Assembly: GCF_014644315.1 (NCBI RefSeq)
Contig: NZ_BMKL01000001.1
Location: 2,243,001-2,307,000 of the forward strand
Direction: 5' to 3'
Source of the DNA: Tsuneonella deserti
GTDB taxonomy: Bacteria > Pseudomonadota > Alphaproteobacteria > Sphingomonadales > Sphingomonadaceae
DNA: 64,000 nucleotides
Shown: in pieces, positions 43,106 through 52,127 of the stretch
Layout: every line of letters starts with the position of its first letter
How positions within the stretch are numbered: position 1 is the first letter of the stretch
Translations under genes and position numbers: made by a program
The notes under the pieces: generated by a model
The model's input: only the letters and a program-made list of their open reading frames with translations
What the model was told of the DNA's origin: nothing
Database searches by the model: none

Positions 43106-43369
43106 TCATCGCAGCTGGCTGTCCTTGCTGCCTCGCCGGTTGATCGCGGAATGGCGCACCTCGCTGTCCCGCTCCGTCTGGCAGGCGACGCACGTGCGCA
43201 CGCCGGGTAGCGCGCCGCGTCGGCGCTCGGGTATGCGCTCTCCGCAGTCGTCGCAGAATTCCGCGCTCGGGCCCCGAGCCATTCGCGCGCGCGCAGCCTC
43301 GACCGCGTCCTTCACGGTATCGTCGATCTGGTCCTGAACCGCTCCGTCGCGGGTCCAACCGCCTGCCAT
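43106..43369 (-). CDS. DksA/TraR-type zinc-finger protein
   Basis: The 87-residue protein has a C4 zinc finger CDDCGERIPERRR...CVAC (about residues 39-63) like YbiI, and a short N-terminal helix without the long coiled coil. It may bind RNA polymerase like TraR, or another partner. The final basic tail (RHSAINRRGSKD) is unusual. It is 59 nt upstream of psd and in the same direction. Confidence 0.85.
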   Translation of the reverse strand: MAGGWTRDGAVQDQIDDTVKDAVEAARARMARGPSAEFCDDCGERIPERRRGALPGVRTCVACQTERDSEVRHSAINRRGSKDSQLR

Positions 43370-43418
43370 CGCTCCTGCTCCTTGCGGAACAAACGGGCAG
43401 GAAGCGTGGCGGGTTCCT

Positions 43419-44402
43419 TCAGCGGCGCTTGAACGGCTTCAGGCCAGTGCCGAGCACGTTCGATCCGATCGCGAGCTTGTCGCCAGACCAGTCGGCCACG
43501 AAGGCGCTCGTCCGGCGCACATCGGGCGCGAAGCGAGCGTCGTTCCCCGCGATCGCTAGGCCGTCGGCGGAATGCGTGTGGTCTTCGGCAGCGACCGCGA
43601 TGAACGTGGAGTAATTTTCCTTGTCGCGCCCTTGGACGAACCAGTTGTTGGTGATCTGGCCGCCCGATCCCTCAGGCAGGTCGATCATGTAGTTCGTTCC
43701 GCGGCCGGCTGAGTCATCGAAGCTGTTGGCCGCGACCTCCACCATCCTCGCGCGCGATTTGAGATAATGGCCGCCGGTGCCGCGCTCGAAGCGGGTACGG
43801 GTCACGCGCAGCTTGCCGTAGTCGCCGACATAGACCGAATGCGCGCAGCCTGCCGAATCCTCGCAGTTGCCGAGGCCCGAAAAGGTGCTCTTGTCGATCA
43901 CGATCGTCCCGGCAGGATCGCTGCCGGTCAGGATGCCCTGCTGGCTGTCGACGAACCAGCTTTGCGCTACGATGAGATCGCCCCGCTCCAGGCGGACGCC
44001 TGCCCCGTTGTGATCGGGCACCGCCATACCGCGAAAGGTCAGCCCGGAAATGCGGGCGGAGCGGCCGCGCAGCACTAGCGCTGCCTTACCCTCGCAGGTG
44101 GTCGAATCGAAGATCACGGAGCCGGGCTGGACGGCCAGATAGGTCACGGTGCCCGCTTCCTGCACCGCGCACTCGCGATAAGTGCCGGGCGCGATCGCGA
44201 TCGAGCCGGTGCCTTCGCCGATCGCCCCGACCGCTTGCTGAAGGGTCGCAAAGCCGCGGCCGCTCTCGATGACAGTGAACGCTGGCTCGCGCGGCTCGGC
44301 GAACAGCGCGGCGAGCGGAATGGCCGCCACGGCGGCTGCCGCCAACGCGCCGACCAGAAGGATCGACGGGCGGGCAGGTGCGACGCGGGCGTGGCTTTCC
44401 AT
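43419..44402 (-). CDS. Right-handed parallel beta-helix protein
   Basis: The 327-residue protein has one N-terminal hydrophobic segment (about residues 14-35, an uncleaved anchor or signal) and then repeating short strands of a parallel beta-helix (for example ALVLRGRSARISGLTFRG, DLIVAQSWFVDS, TIVIDKSTFSGLGN). It resembles pectate-lyase-fold proteins without their catalytic residues. It is probably periplasmic. Four cysteines might form two disulfides. Substrate unknown. Confidence 0.82.
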   Translation of the reverse strand: MESHARVAPARPSILLVGALAAAAVAAIPLAALFAEPREPAFTVIESGRGFATLQQAVGAIGEGTGSIAIAPGTYRECAVQEAGTVTYLAVQPGSVIFDSTTCEGKAALVLRGRSARISGLTFRGMAVPDHNGAGVRLERGDLIVAQSWFVDSQQGILTGSDPAGTIVIDKSTFSGLGNCEDSAGCAHSVYVGDYGKLRVTRTRFERGTGGHYLKSRARMVEVAANSFDDSAGRGTNYMIDLPEGSGGQITNNWFVQGRDKENYSTFIAVAAEDHTHSADGLAIAGNDARFAPDVRRTSAFVADWSGDKLAIGSNVLGTGLKPFKRR

Positions 44403-44463
44403 TCCGCTGGCACTATCGAAGAAGGGTTAACACCGCCCTAAAATTGCGAGTGGTGCCCCTCGC

Positions 44464-44733
44464 TCAATCACGGTTGCCCCACCGCCACCGCCATCCGCCA
44501 CGCGTCCGGCGATACGCGACGACCGCGAAGATTATCGTCGCGATGGCAATGCCCGGCAACGCCAGCATCGGGCCGATGTCGCGGCGGGACTCGGCCAGCG
44601 TCGCCAACCCGATCACAACCCCGATATAAAGGGCGCTGACCGCCCAGCCCTGCCAGGTAATCGGCAATCCGGCGCCGTACCCGAACCGCTTGGGTGCGAA
44701 CCAGTCTCCATCTTCGAAAAACTTGTCCAGCAT
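44464..44733 (-). CDS. Small membrane protein of the SPFH/RHH operon
   Basis: The 89-residue protein starts MLDKFFEDGDWFAPKRFGYG and has two hydrophobic helices (about residues 29-47 and 55-74) and a basic tryptophan-rich tail. I recall similar proteins following SPFH and RHH genes in sphingomonads. It starts 3 nt after the RHH gene. Function unknown; location suggests a membrane partner of the SPFH protein. Confidence 0.75.
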   Translation of the reverse strand: MLDKFFEDGDWFAPKRFGYGAGLPITWQGWAVSALYIGVVIGLATLAESRRDIGPMLALPGIAIATIIFAVVAYRRTRGGWRWRWGNRD

Positions 44734-44736
44734 CGC

Positions 44737-44937
44737 TCAATCTCCCTTGGGCGGGCGCCCTCGCCGTGCCTTCGCGCGCGCCTTGAGCTCGTATCCGCGC
44801 GCCTCCAGCGCCTCGCGCAGCAGCATTTCGATCTGCGCATTGGCGCTGCGCAGCTCCGCCGATGCCAGCCGCTCGACCGCGGCGTGGACCGCCGGATCGA
44901 GGCGTAGGGCAAAAGCCTTCCTGACGGGCGGAGCCAC
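44737..44937 (-). CDS. Arc/TraY-type ribbon-helix-helix protein
   Basis: The 66-residue protein has a ribbon-helix-helix core: the strand KAFALRLD (residues 7-14) and two helices (PAVHAAVERLAS, SANAQIEMLLREALEA). A basic tail ending ARRGRPPKGD resembles an AT-hook (RGRP). It is either a transcriptional repressor or an antitoxin-like protein. It lies 12 nt after the SPFH gene. The palindrome upstream of the operon may be its target. Confidence 0.85.
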   Translation of the reverse strand: MAPPVRKAFALRLDPAVHAAVERLASAELRSANAQIEMLLREALEARGYELKARAKARRGRPPKGD

Positions 44938-44949
44938 CGGCTTGCCGTT

Positions 44950-45864
44950 CTACTGGTAGAGCGTTCCGGCGTTGACCACCGGCTGGGTATCCCGCTCGCT
45001 GCACAGAACGACCATGAGGTTCGAGACCATCGCCGCGCGCCGCTCGTCGTCGAGTTCTACGACGTTCTTCTCGCTCAGCATCGCGAGCGCCATCTCCACC
45101 ATGCCGACCGCGCCTTCGACCAGCGTGGTGCGCGCGGCGACGACCGCTTCGGCCTGCTGGCGGCGAAGCATCGCCCCGGCAATCTCCTGCGCATAGGCCA
45201 GGTGGGTGAAGCCGCATTCGTCAACCGTGATGCCGGCCTGCTGCAGCCGGGCAATCAGTTCGGTGCGCAGTTCGGCGCCGACCTCCTCATGATGGCCGCG
45301 CAAGGTGACGTCGGCATGGGCGAAGTCGTCGTAGGGATAGCGCGCTCCGATGGTGCGTACCGCCGCCTCGATCTGAACGGTGACAAAGGCCTTGTAATCA
45401 TCGACGTCGAACAGCGCCTGGGCGGTATCGACCACCCGCCAGACCACCTGAGCGGCCATTTCGATGGGATTGCCGCGCAGGTCGTTCACCTTGATCCGGT
45501 CGGAAATGAGGTTGTTTGCGCGAACCGAGACCTTGCTCTTGCCGATCCACGGCCAGATCCAGCGAAGACCTTCGGTCCGGTCGGTCCCTGCGTATGACCC
45601 GAACAGGGTCAGCACGGCTGCCTGGTTGGGCTGGATCATGTAGAATCCGATGGCGACGACCCCGGCGACAAGCGCCGCGCCGACCAGCTTGATCACGAAG
45701 GCCAGGATAACCGGCTCGGGCGAGCCCTCCGCCGGGATCCCGCTCGCCACCAGCCACACCGCGAAGGCGACGGCCGCCAGCAAGACCAGCAGCATGAGGT
45801 ATCCATTGAACGCGGCTGCTGGCCGTTCGTTGCTCCTGACCATTCCCTGTTGCTCGACCGACAT
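44950..45864 (-). CDS. SPFH (band 7) domain membrane protein
   Basis: The 304-residue protein has two hydrophobic helices (about residues 20-41 and 55-77) and an SPFH domain (about 78-250). A coiled, alanine- and glutamate-rich helix (about 200-270) follows. SPFH proteins organise lipid microdomains or protease complexes. The sequence [30 protein letters not shown] is typical of the stomatin-like branch found in alphaproteobacteria. A GAGGAG site 8 nt upstream supports the start. Confidence 0.88.
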   Translation of the reverse strand: MSVEQQGMVRSNERPAAAFNGYLMLLVLLAAVAFAVWLVASGIPAEGSPEPVILAFVIKLVGAALVAGVVAIGFYMIQPNQAAVLTLFGSYAGTDRTEGLRWIWPWIGKSKVSVRANNLISDRIKVNDLRGNPIEMAAQVVWRVVDTAQALFDVDDYKAFVTVQIEAAVRTIGARYPYDDFAHADVTLRGHHEEVGAELRTELIARLQQAGITVDECGFTHLAYAQEIAGAMLRRQQAEAVVAARTTLVEGAVGMVEMALAMLSEKNVVELDDERRAAMVSNLMVVLCSERDTQPVVNAGTLYQ

Positions 45865-45878
45865 GACGAATCGCTCCT

Positions 45879-45908
45879 CGATATAATTATGATATCATAT
45901 TTATATCG
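45879..45908. promoter_or_regulatory. 30-bp AT-rich palindrome upstream of the SPFH operon
   Basis: The sequence matches its own reverse complement at 28 of 30 positions, with a perfect 12-bp core TATGATATCATA and CGATATAA/TTATATCG arms. It starts one base upstream of the ribosome-binding site of the SPFH gene and covers where a -10 box should be. It looks like an operator in otherwise GC-rich DNA. Confidence 0.75.
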
Positions 45909-45967
45909 AAAGATGGCGCGGTCAAACTGTTTCCGCAGAAGGGGCCAACCGGTGTGCGCGTACCATT

Positions 45968-47758
45968 TTAGCGTTCGTGGGCGCGGATCGCGTCGACGAA
46001 CGCCTGGCCGTAGGCCTCGAGCTTGCGCGCGCCGACGCCGCCGATCTCTGCCAGCTCCCGGAGTGTCTGCGGCTTGAGCGCCGCCATCTCGCGCAAGGTA
46101 GCATCGTGGAAGATCACGTAAGGTGGCAGGCCGGCGCTGCGGGCCAGGTCGCGGCGCACTTCGCGCAAGGCCTCGAACAGGGGGTCGCCGACAGGGTTGC
46201 TCTCCCCGCCACGCCGCCGGGAGGATTGCGGCGGCACCACGATCTCCACGCTGCGCTCGCCCGTCAGGATCGCCTTCGCATCGCCGCCCAGCTGGAGCCC
46301 GCCGTGCTCGGTCGCGACCAGGCTCCCGCGCGCCTGGAGCGCGCGGGCAACCGGCTGGATAAGCCGCGCTTCCTCCGCGTCCACGATGCCGAACACGCTC
46401 AGCCGGTCATGACCGCGCTGGACGATCCGGTCGTCCCCCACTCCGGTGAGTACTTTCTGCAGGTGGCCCAGTCCGAAGCTCTGGCCGGTCCGGTAGGCCG
46501 CGCTGAGCAGCTTGCGAGCGATCTCGGTCGCGTCGGTCACGCCCGGCGCTTCGAGGCAGTTGTCGCAGTTGCCGCATGCTTCGGGAGGATCCTCCCCGAA
46601 GTGTCGGAGCAGCACCGCGCGTCGGCAGCCCGCGGTCTCGACAAGACCGGCAAGTGCGTCCAGCCGCGCGCGTTCGGATCCGCGGCGGTCTTCGGGCACT
46701 TCGCTCAATCGCTGGCGTGCCTGGGCGAAATCGCCCGCGCCCCACAGCATCAGAGTCTGCGCGGGGTCGCCGTCACGCCCCGCGCGGCCGGTCTCCTGGT
46801 AGAACGCCTCGATCGACTTCGGGATGCCGGCATGCGCGACGAACCGGACGTCGGGCTTGTCGATGCCCATCCCGAAGGCGATCGTCGCAACGATGACCAT
46901 GTCCTCGGACGCGACGAAGCCAGCTTGGTTGGCGGCGCGCTCACCGGGTTCGAGCCCGGCGTGATAGGGAAGGACGGGCCGGCCGCTTGCGGCTGCCAGC
47001 TGCCCCGCCAGTTTCTCCACTTTCGCGCGGGTCGGCGCATAGACGATGCCCGGGCCGGGCTCCGAGCGCATCAGGCCGACGAGCTGGTGAACGATGCTGT
47101 CGCGGTGCGCGATGCGGTAACGGATGTTGGGCCGATCGAACCCCGCGACCATCAGCCCTTCCGCGGGAATGCCCAGCTGGACCAGGATATCGTCCCGCGT
47201 GTGCGCGTCTGCCGTGGCGGTGAGCGCAAGACGCGGCACCCGCGGAAAGGCATCCATCAGCGGGCGCAGCAGGCGATAGTCCGGGCGGAAATCGTGGCCC
47301 CATTCCGACACGCAATGCGCCTCGTCGATGGCGAACAGCGCGATGCGGGCCGACGACAGCAATTCCCGGAAAGCCGGCTGGCTGGCTCGCTCCGGAGCCA
47401 CGTAGAGCAAGTCCAGCGCGCCCGCGCGGAACGCGTCGAGTGTTTCGCGCCAGTCGGCATCGGCGCTGGTCAATGTCGCCGCGGCGATCCCGTTCGCACG
47501 TGCCGAGCGGAGCTGGTCGTGCATCAGCGCGATGAGCGGGCTCACCACCACCGTGGTGCCCTCGATCATCGTGGCAGGAAGCTGGTAGGTGAGCGACTTG
47601 CCTGCGCCCGTCGGCATGACCGCAAGGGTCGATCGCCCCGCGAGCACGCGCCCGACCACATTGGCCTGGATGCCGCGGAAATCGTCGAAACCGAACACAT
47701 CGCGCAACGCCCCGCGCGCGGCGTCCAGGGAGTATGCTTCGCTTGCGACCGTCGCCAT
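45968..47758 (-). CDS. recQ: ATP-dependent DNA helicase RecQ
   Basis: The 596-residue helicase has Walker A TGAGKS, DEAHCVSEWGHDFRPDY, motif VI QETGRAGRDG, a zinc site (CRRAVLLRHFGEDPPEACGNCDNC), a winged helix and a C-terminal HRDC domain (LREVRRDLARSAGLPPYVIFHDATL). It works in recombination and repair of stalled forks. I use ATG 47758 (MATVASEAYS); an ATG six codons upstream is possible. It diverges from the lipoprotein gene at 47886. Confidence 0.93.
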   Translation of the reverse strand: MATVASEAYSLDAARGALRDVFGFDDFRGIQANVVGRVLAGRSTLAVMPTGAGKSLTYQLPATMIEGTTVVVSPLIALMHDQLRSARANGIAAATLTSADADWRETLDAFRAGALDLLYVAPERASQPAFRELLSSARIALFAIDEAHCVSEWGHDFRPDYRLLRPLMDAFPRVPRLALTATADAHTRDDILVQLGIPAEGLMVAGFDRPNIRYRIAHRDSIVHQLVGLMRSEPGPGIVYAPTRAKVEKLAGQLAAASGRPVLPYHAGLEPGERAANQAGFVASEDMVIVATIAFGMGIDKPDVRFVAHAGIPKSIEAFYQETGRAGRDGDPAQTLMLWGAGDFAQARQRLSEVPEDRRGSERARLDALAGLVETAGCRRAVLLRHFGEDPPEACGNCDNCLEAPGVTDATEIARKLLSAAYRTGQSFGLGHLQKVLTGVGDDRIVQRGHDRLSVFGIVDAEEARLIQPVARALQARGSLVATEHGGLQLGGDAKAILTGERSVEIVVPPQSSRRRGGESNPVGDPLFEALREVRRDLARSAGLPPYVIFHDATLREMAALKPQTLRELAEIGGVGARKLEAYGQAFVDAIRAHER

Positions 47759-47885
47759 TGACGCGGGCCATTGCACAGCGGGCTCCGCAGGGAAATGCGG
47801 GCGCCCCTAAAAGTGCGCGGATTGCGGTGGAATCGCGACGCGGGTAAAGGCCTTGCCGACCCATTACCCCAACGGAGAACCCGCC

Positions 47886-48197
47886 ATGAAGAAACTCGCC
47901 CTCGTCCTTGCCCCGCTCACTTTCTCTCTGACAGCCTGTGGCGGTACCGATGACGCGTCGACCGCGGCCGAAGCTGACACGGTTGAAATGCCTGCGGACG
48001 AGGCGATGGCTGGCGTGACCGCCGAGCCGGCCGCCGATCCGAGCGCCAACGCAACCGCCGACGCCGCCGCCGAGCCGACCGAGGCCGCCACTCCCGCGAC
48101 CGCGGTCGAGGCAGGCGAGAACGCCGCGGACGTTGCGGCGCGCGCGCAAGCCGCTGCGGCCGCTGCCGAGGCGACCACGGAAGCCGCCCCGCAATAA
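47886..48197 (+). CDS. Small alanine-rich lipoprotein
   Basis: The 103-residue product starts MKKLALVLAPLTFSLTACGG with a lipobox LTAC (Cys19). The mature part is low-complexity, rich in Ala, Glu and Thr, with no domain. It is probably anchored in the outer membrane. A terminator follows 30 nt after the stop, so it is monocistronic. Confidence 0.75.
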   Translation: MKKLALVLAPLTFSLTACGGTDDASTAAEADTVEMPADEAMAGVTAEPAADPSANATADAAAEPTEAATPATAVEAGENAADVAARAQAAAAAAEATTEAAPQ

Positions 48198-48226
48198 TAT
48201 GTCGCCTTCGGGCGCTAGAAAACACG

Positions 48227-48270
48227 AAGCGGGCGAATCGCATCGGCGATTCGCCCGCTTTCCCTTTTTC
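48227..48270 (+). terminator. Rho-independent terminator
   Basis: A 15-bp perfect stem (48227-48241 with 48246-48260), 4-nt loop and T-rich tail (48261-48269) end the lipoprotein transcript. Confidence 0.92.
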
Positions 48271-48281
48271 GCAGGCACGGT

Positions 48282-48506
48282 ATGGCAAGGGCCATGCGTA
48301 TGCTCGCCTTGGCTCCCCTCGCCCTGCTGGCCGCCTGTGGCCCATCGGAAAACGATCCGGGTCCGGGAGGCGTGACCGTGGGCGAAGCGAAGGCTCTCGA
48401 TGAGGCGGCCGAGATGCTCGAGCACCGTCGCCTTCCTCCCGAGGCGCTGCCCGACGCAAGCCAGTCGCCCGCGTCATCGGACAACGAAAAAGGGAAAGCG
48501 GAATGA
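48282..48506 (+). CDS. Small lipoprotein overlapping an acyl-CoA dehydrogenase gene
   Basis: The 74-residue product begins MARAMRMLALAPLALLAACG with a lipobox (LAAC). The rest is hydrophilic, with a helix VGEAKALDEAAEMLEHRRLP and a Ser/Lys tail. Its stop overlaps the dehydrogenase start (ATGA, 48503-48506), so it leads the acyl-CoA operon. Alternative starts are ATG 48294 (better spaced from AAGG) and 48300. Confidence 0.7.
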   Translation: MARAMRMLALAPLALLAACGPSENDPGPGGVTVGEAKALDEAAEMLEHRRLPPEALPDASQSPASSDNEKGKAE

Positions 48507-49672
48507 ACGGTATGGACCCCGAGCTGTTCGAGCAGTTCATCGAGCAGCTTGAACGATACGTGCGCGAGCGGCTCATTCCGGCCGAGCGCGAAGTAATCGA
48601 GGCCGACCGCGTCCCGGACGAAATCGTGCAGGAAATGCGCGACATGGGCCTGTTCGGCCTGACCGTGCCCGAGGAATACGGCGGCGCGGGGCTCAATACC
48701 TCGCAGTACGCGCGCGTCGTGAAGACGATGGCCTATGCCGCGCCCGCCTACCGCTCCATCTTCTCGATCAACGTCGGCATGTTCAACTCGGCGATCAAGA
48801 ACGGCGGGACGGAAGCGCAGAAGACCGAGTGGTGGCCGCGCATCGCCGCCGGCGAGATCGCCTGCTTCGGCCTGACCGAGCCGGGCTCTGGCTCCGACAG
48901 CGCGGCGATGGCGACCACCGCGCGGCCCGATCCTTCGGGCAACGGCTGGATCCTCAACGGGACCAAGCGCTACATCACCAACGCCCCGCACGCGGCGGTC
49001 GGCCTGATCATGGCCCGCACCGAGAAGGAAGCGCTGCCCAAGAACGCGCACGTGTCCGCCTTTATCGTGCCGATGGACACCCCCGGCGTCACCGTCGGCA
49101 GCCCCGACCACAAGATGGGCCAGTCGGGCAGCCACATCGCCGACGTGATCCTTGAGGACGTCCACGTGCCGGGCGAGGCGCTGCTGGGCGGAGAGACCGG
49201 CAAGGGCTTCGTGTTCGCGATGAAGAGCCTCGACAACGGGCGCATCTCGGTCGGCGCGGCGGCCACCGGCTACGCCCGCCGGGCGCTCGACAGCGCGCTG
49301 CGCTACGCCACCGAGCGCAAGGCGTTTGGCGAGCCGATCGCGAACTTCCAACTGATCCAGCAGATGCTCGCCGAAAGCGAGACCGAGATCTACGCCGCCG
49401 AGTGCATGATGACCGACGTCACCGCGCGTGCCGACCGCGGCGAGAACATCCTGCGCAAGGCGGCCGCCTTCAAGGTGTTCGCCTCCGAGATGTGCGGCCG
49501 GGTGGTCGATCGGGTGGTGCAGATCTACGGCGGCGCCGGCTACCTCGCCGAATACGACGCCGAGCGGTTCTTCCGCGATGCGCGCATCTACCGCATCTAC
49601 GAAGGGACCACGCAGATCCTCCAGTTGCAGATCGCCAAGCATATGCTGCGCGATTTTGCAGCGCAGGCCTGA
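48503..49672 (+). CDS. Acyl-CoA dehydrogenase
   Basis: The 389-residue FAD enzyme oxidises an acyl-CoA to the enoyl-CoA. FAD-binding motifs CFGLTEPGSGSD and KRYITNAPHA are present; the C-terminal half has RKAFGEPIANFQLIQ, QIYGGAGYLAEY and YEGTTQILQLQIAKHML. Substrate cannot be read directly. Its coupling to a class III CoA-transferase, a thiolase and a MaoC-like gene points to degradation of a specific short or branched acid rather than general beta-oxidation. Confidence 0.92.
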   Translation: MNGMDPELFEQFIEQLERYVRERLIPAEREVIEADRVPDEIVQEMRDMGLFGLTVPEEYGGAGLNTSQYARVVKTMAYAAPAYRSIFSINVGMFNSAIKNGGTEAQKTEWWPRIAAGEIACFGLTEPGSGSDSAAMATTARPDPSGNGWILNGTKRYITNAPHAAVGLIMARTEKEALPKNAHVSAFIVPMDTPGVTVGSPDHKMGQSGSHIADVILEDVHVPGEALLGGETGKGFVFAMKSLDNGRISVGAAATGYARRALDSALRYATERKAFGEPIANFQLIQQMLAESETEIYAAECMMTDVTARADRGENILRKAAAFKVFASEMCGRVVDRVVQIYGGAGYLAEYDAERFFRDARIYRIYEGTTQILQLQIAKHMLRDFAAQA

Positions 49673-50916
49673 TGTACCAGCTCCTATCAGACCTGAGCAT
49701 CGTCGAGGTTTCGAGCTTCGTCGCCTCGCCCACCGCCGGGCTGTACTGCGCGCAGATGGGGGCGGAGGTGATCCGCATCGACCAGATCGGCGGCGGGCTC
49801 GACTACGATCGCTACATGCAGACCGCCGAGGGCCGCAGCCTCGCATGGGAGAACCTCAACCGCGCCAAGAAGTCGGTCGCGCTCGACTTGCGCAGCGGCG
49901 AGGGACGCGAGTTGTGCGTTGAGCTCGCGCGCAAGACCGGGCAGCTCATTACCAACCTGCCCGAAAAGAGCTTCCTCAGCCACGCGGCGGTCAGCGAAGG
50001 CCGGCCGGACATGGTCTCGGTCCGCATCATGGGCTGGCATGACGGGCGCCAGGCGATGGACTTCACCGTCAACGCGGCAAGCGGCTACCCGCTGATGACC
50101 GGTCCCGCCGAATGGGACCAGGACACCGCGCCGCCGGTCAACCAGGTGCTCCCAGCGTGGGACTTCATCACCGGCGCCTATTGCGCGTTCGCGCTGATGG
50201 CCGCGCTCCACCACCGCGCCGCCACCGGCGAGGGAAGCGAAGTGCGCGTCCCGTTGGGCGACGTGGCGATGGGCACGGTCGCCAATTCGGGCGCGATGGC
50301 CGAGATGCTCTATCGCGGAAGCGACCGGGAACGGCTCGGCAACGCGATCTGGGGCGCCCTCGGGCGCGATTTCGTGAGCCGCGACGGCAAGCGCTTCATG
50401 GTCGCGGTGCTGACGCCGAACCAATGGAACGCGATGGTGTCGGCGCTCGACATCGCGGAGTCGATCGCCGCGCTCGAAGCCGACACCGGCGTCGCGTTCG
50501 CCCGCTCCGACCACAACCGCTTCGTCCATCGCGAGGCACTGTTCGCAATCATCCAGCGCGCTGCGGGCGCGCTCGATTACGCCGAGCTGGCGGACCGCCT
50601 GACCAAGGCGGGCGCCACGTTCGAGCGCTATCGCACGATGTTCGAAGCCGCGAACGACCCGGTGCTGGTGGCGGACAACCCGCTGTTCGGGCCCTCGCCC
50701 GCCAACCCGAGCGGTTTCGCATACCCCGCCCCGCGCAGCCTAGCGCATCTTGGCGGCCAAGAGCCCGGCAACCCCGCCCCCGCGCCTTACCTCGGCCAGC
50801 ATAGCGAGGAAGTGCTCGCCACAAGGCTCGGTTTGTCGACCGGGGCCATCGCAGGCCTTATCGATCGCGGCGTGGTCGCGCCGAGCGACAAGGAGAACTT
50901 CAGGAAGCACGCATGA
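49672..50916 (+). CDS. Class III (CaiB/BaiF) CoA-transferase
   Basis: The 414-residue protein moves CoA between carboxylic acids by a ping-pong mechanism. The N-terminal SSFVASPTAGLYCAQMGAEVIRID and ENLNRAKKSVALDLRSGEG are typical. The expected catalytic aspartate seems to fall in the region LGDVAMG (about residue 200). It starts at the ATG overlapping the dehydrogenase stop (TGATG) and ends overlapping the thiolase start by 4 nt. Confidence 0.88.
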   Translation: MYQLLSDLSIVEVSSFVASPTAGLYCAQMGAEVIRIDQIGGGLDYDRYMQTAEGRSLAWENLNRAKKSVALDLRSGEGRELCVELARKTGQLITNLPEKSFLSHAAVSEGRPDMVSVRIMGWHDGRQAMDFTVNAASGYPLMTGPAEWDQDTAPPVNQVLPAWDFITGAYCAFALMAALHHRAATGEGSEVRVPLGDVAMGTVANSGAMAEMLYRGSDRERLGNAIWGALGRDFVSRDGKRFMVAVLTPNQWNAMVSALDIAESIAALEADTGVAFARSDHNRFVHREALFAIIQRAAGALDYAELADRLTKAGATFERYRTMFEAANDPVLVADNPLFGPSPANPSGFAYPAPRSLAHLGGQEPGNPAPAPYLGQHSEEVLATRLGLSTGAIAGLIDRGVVAPSDKENFRKHA

Positions 50917-52127
50917 CAAAACGCCGCGCCGCCATCGTCAGCCCCCTGCGCACGCCGGTGGGCAAGTTCCTCGGCACGCTTGCGCCGCTCGGCGCGGGCC
51001 AGCTAGGAGCGGTGATCCTCAAGGCGCTGATCGAGCGCTCGGGCATCGATCCGGAACGGGTCGACGACGTCGTGTTCAGCCAGGGCTACGGGAACGCCGA
51101 GGCGCCCGCGATCGGTCACTGGTCGTGGCTCGCCGCGGGCCTCCCGCTCGAAGTTCCCGGCTATCAGCTCGACCGGCGCTGCGGGTCAGGGCTGCAGGCC
51201 GTCGTCAATGCCGCCATGATGATCGAAAGCGGCCATGCCGACGTGGTCGTCGCTGGCGGATGCGAGTCCATGTCCAACGTCGAGCACTATACAACGGCCC
51301 TGCGCGGCGGCGTGAAGGCAGGTAACGTGGAGCTGTGGGACCGGCTTACCCGTGGCCGCCTGTTGAGCCAGCCGGTCGAGCGTTTCGGGGTCATCAGCGG
51401 CATGATCGAGACCGCCGAGAACCTCGCAAAGGATTACGGCATCACCCGCGAAGAGGCCGATGCCTACGCCGTGCGATCACACCAGAACGCCGCCGCCGCG
51501 TGGGACGCGGGCAAGTTCGACGCGCAGCTCGTCCCCGTCGAGGTGCCGCAACGCAAGGGCGATCCGCTGGTCTTCGCGAAGGATGAAGGCTTCCGCGCCG
51601 ACGCCAGTATGGAAGCGCTTGGTAAGCTGCGCGCCCTCGAAGGCGGCGTTGTCACCGCCGGCAACGCCAGCCAGCAGAACGATGCGGCCGCCGCCTGCCT
51701 CGTGGTGGCGGAGGACAAGCTCGCGGAACTCGGGCTCGAGCCGATGCTGTGGTTCAATGGCTATGCCGCGGCCGGGTGCGATCCCAGCCGCATGGGCATC
51801 GGTCCGGTGCCGGCGGTCGAGCGGCTGTTCAAGCGCACCGGCATGACTTGGGACCAGATCGACCTCGTCGAACTCAACGAGGCATTCGCCCCGCAAGTGC
51901 TGGCGGTGCTCAAGGGCTGGGGCTGGTCGGACGACGACAGCCGGCGCGAAATCCTCAACGTCAACGGCTCCGGCATCAGCCTCGGCCACCCGATCGGCGC
52001 GACCGGAGGGCGCATCCTCGCCGACATGGCGCACGAGATGGATCGGCGCCAGGCACGCTTCGGCCTCGAGACGATGTGCATCGGCGGTGGGCAGGGAATC
52101 GCCGCGGTGTTCGAACGCGCCGCCTGA
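50913..52127 (+). CDS. Acetyl-CoA acetyltransferase / thiolase
   Basis: The 404-residue thiolase has the active-site cysteine in LDRRCGSGLQAV (about residue 90), the histidine in GHPIGATG and the second cysteine in CIGGGQG. All three are intact. In this operon it probably cleaves the last 3-ketoacyl-CoA. It overlaps both neighbours by 1-4 nt. Confidence 0.93.
   Translation: MTKRRAAIVSPLRTPVGKFLGTLAPLGAGQLGAVILKALIERSGIDPERVDDVVFSQGYGNAEAPAIGHWSWLAAGLPLEVPGYQLDRRCGSGLQAVVNAAMMIESGHADVVVAGGCESMSNVEHYTTALRGGVKAGNVELWDRLTRGRLLSQPVERFGVISGMIETAENLAKDYGITREEADAYAVRSHQNAAAAWDAGKFDAQLVPVEVPQRKGDPLVFAKDEGFRADASMEALGKLRALEGGVVTAGNASQQNDAAAACLVVAEDKLAELGLEPMLWFNGYAAAGCDPSRMGIGPVPAVERLFKRTGMTWDQIDLVELNEAFAPQVLAVLKGWGWSDDDSRREILNVNGSGISLGHPIGATGGRILADMAHEMDRRQARFGLETMCIGGGQGIAAVFERAA

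Noticed and set aside
45977..47761. 594-codon plus-strand open frame opposite recQ
   Set aside because: It has no recognisable domain and an Arg/His/Ala-rich shadow composition; recQ on the other strand is complete with all helicase motifs.
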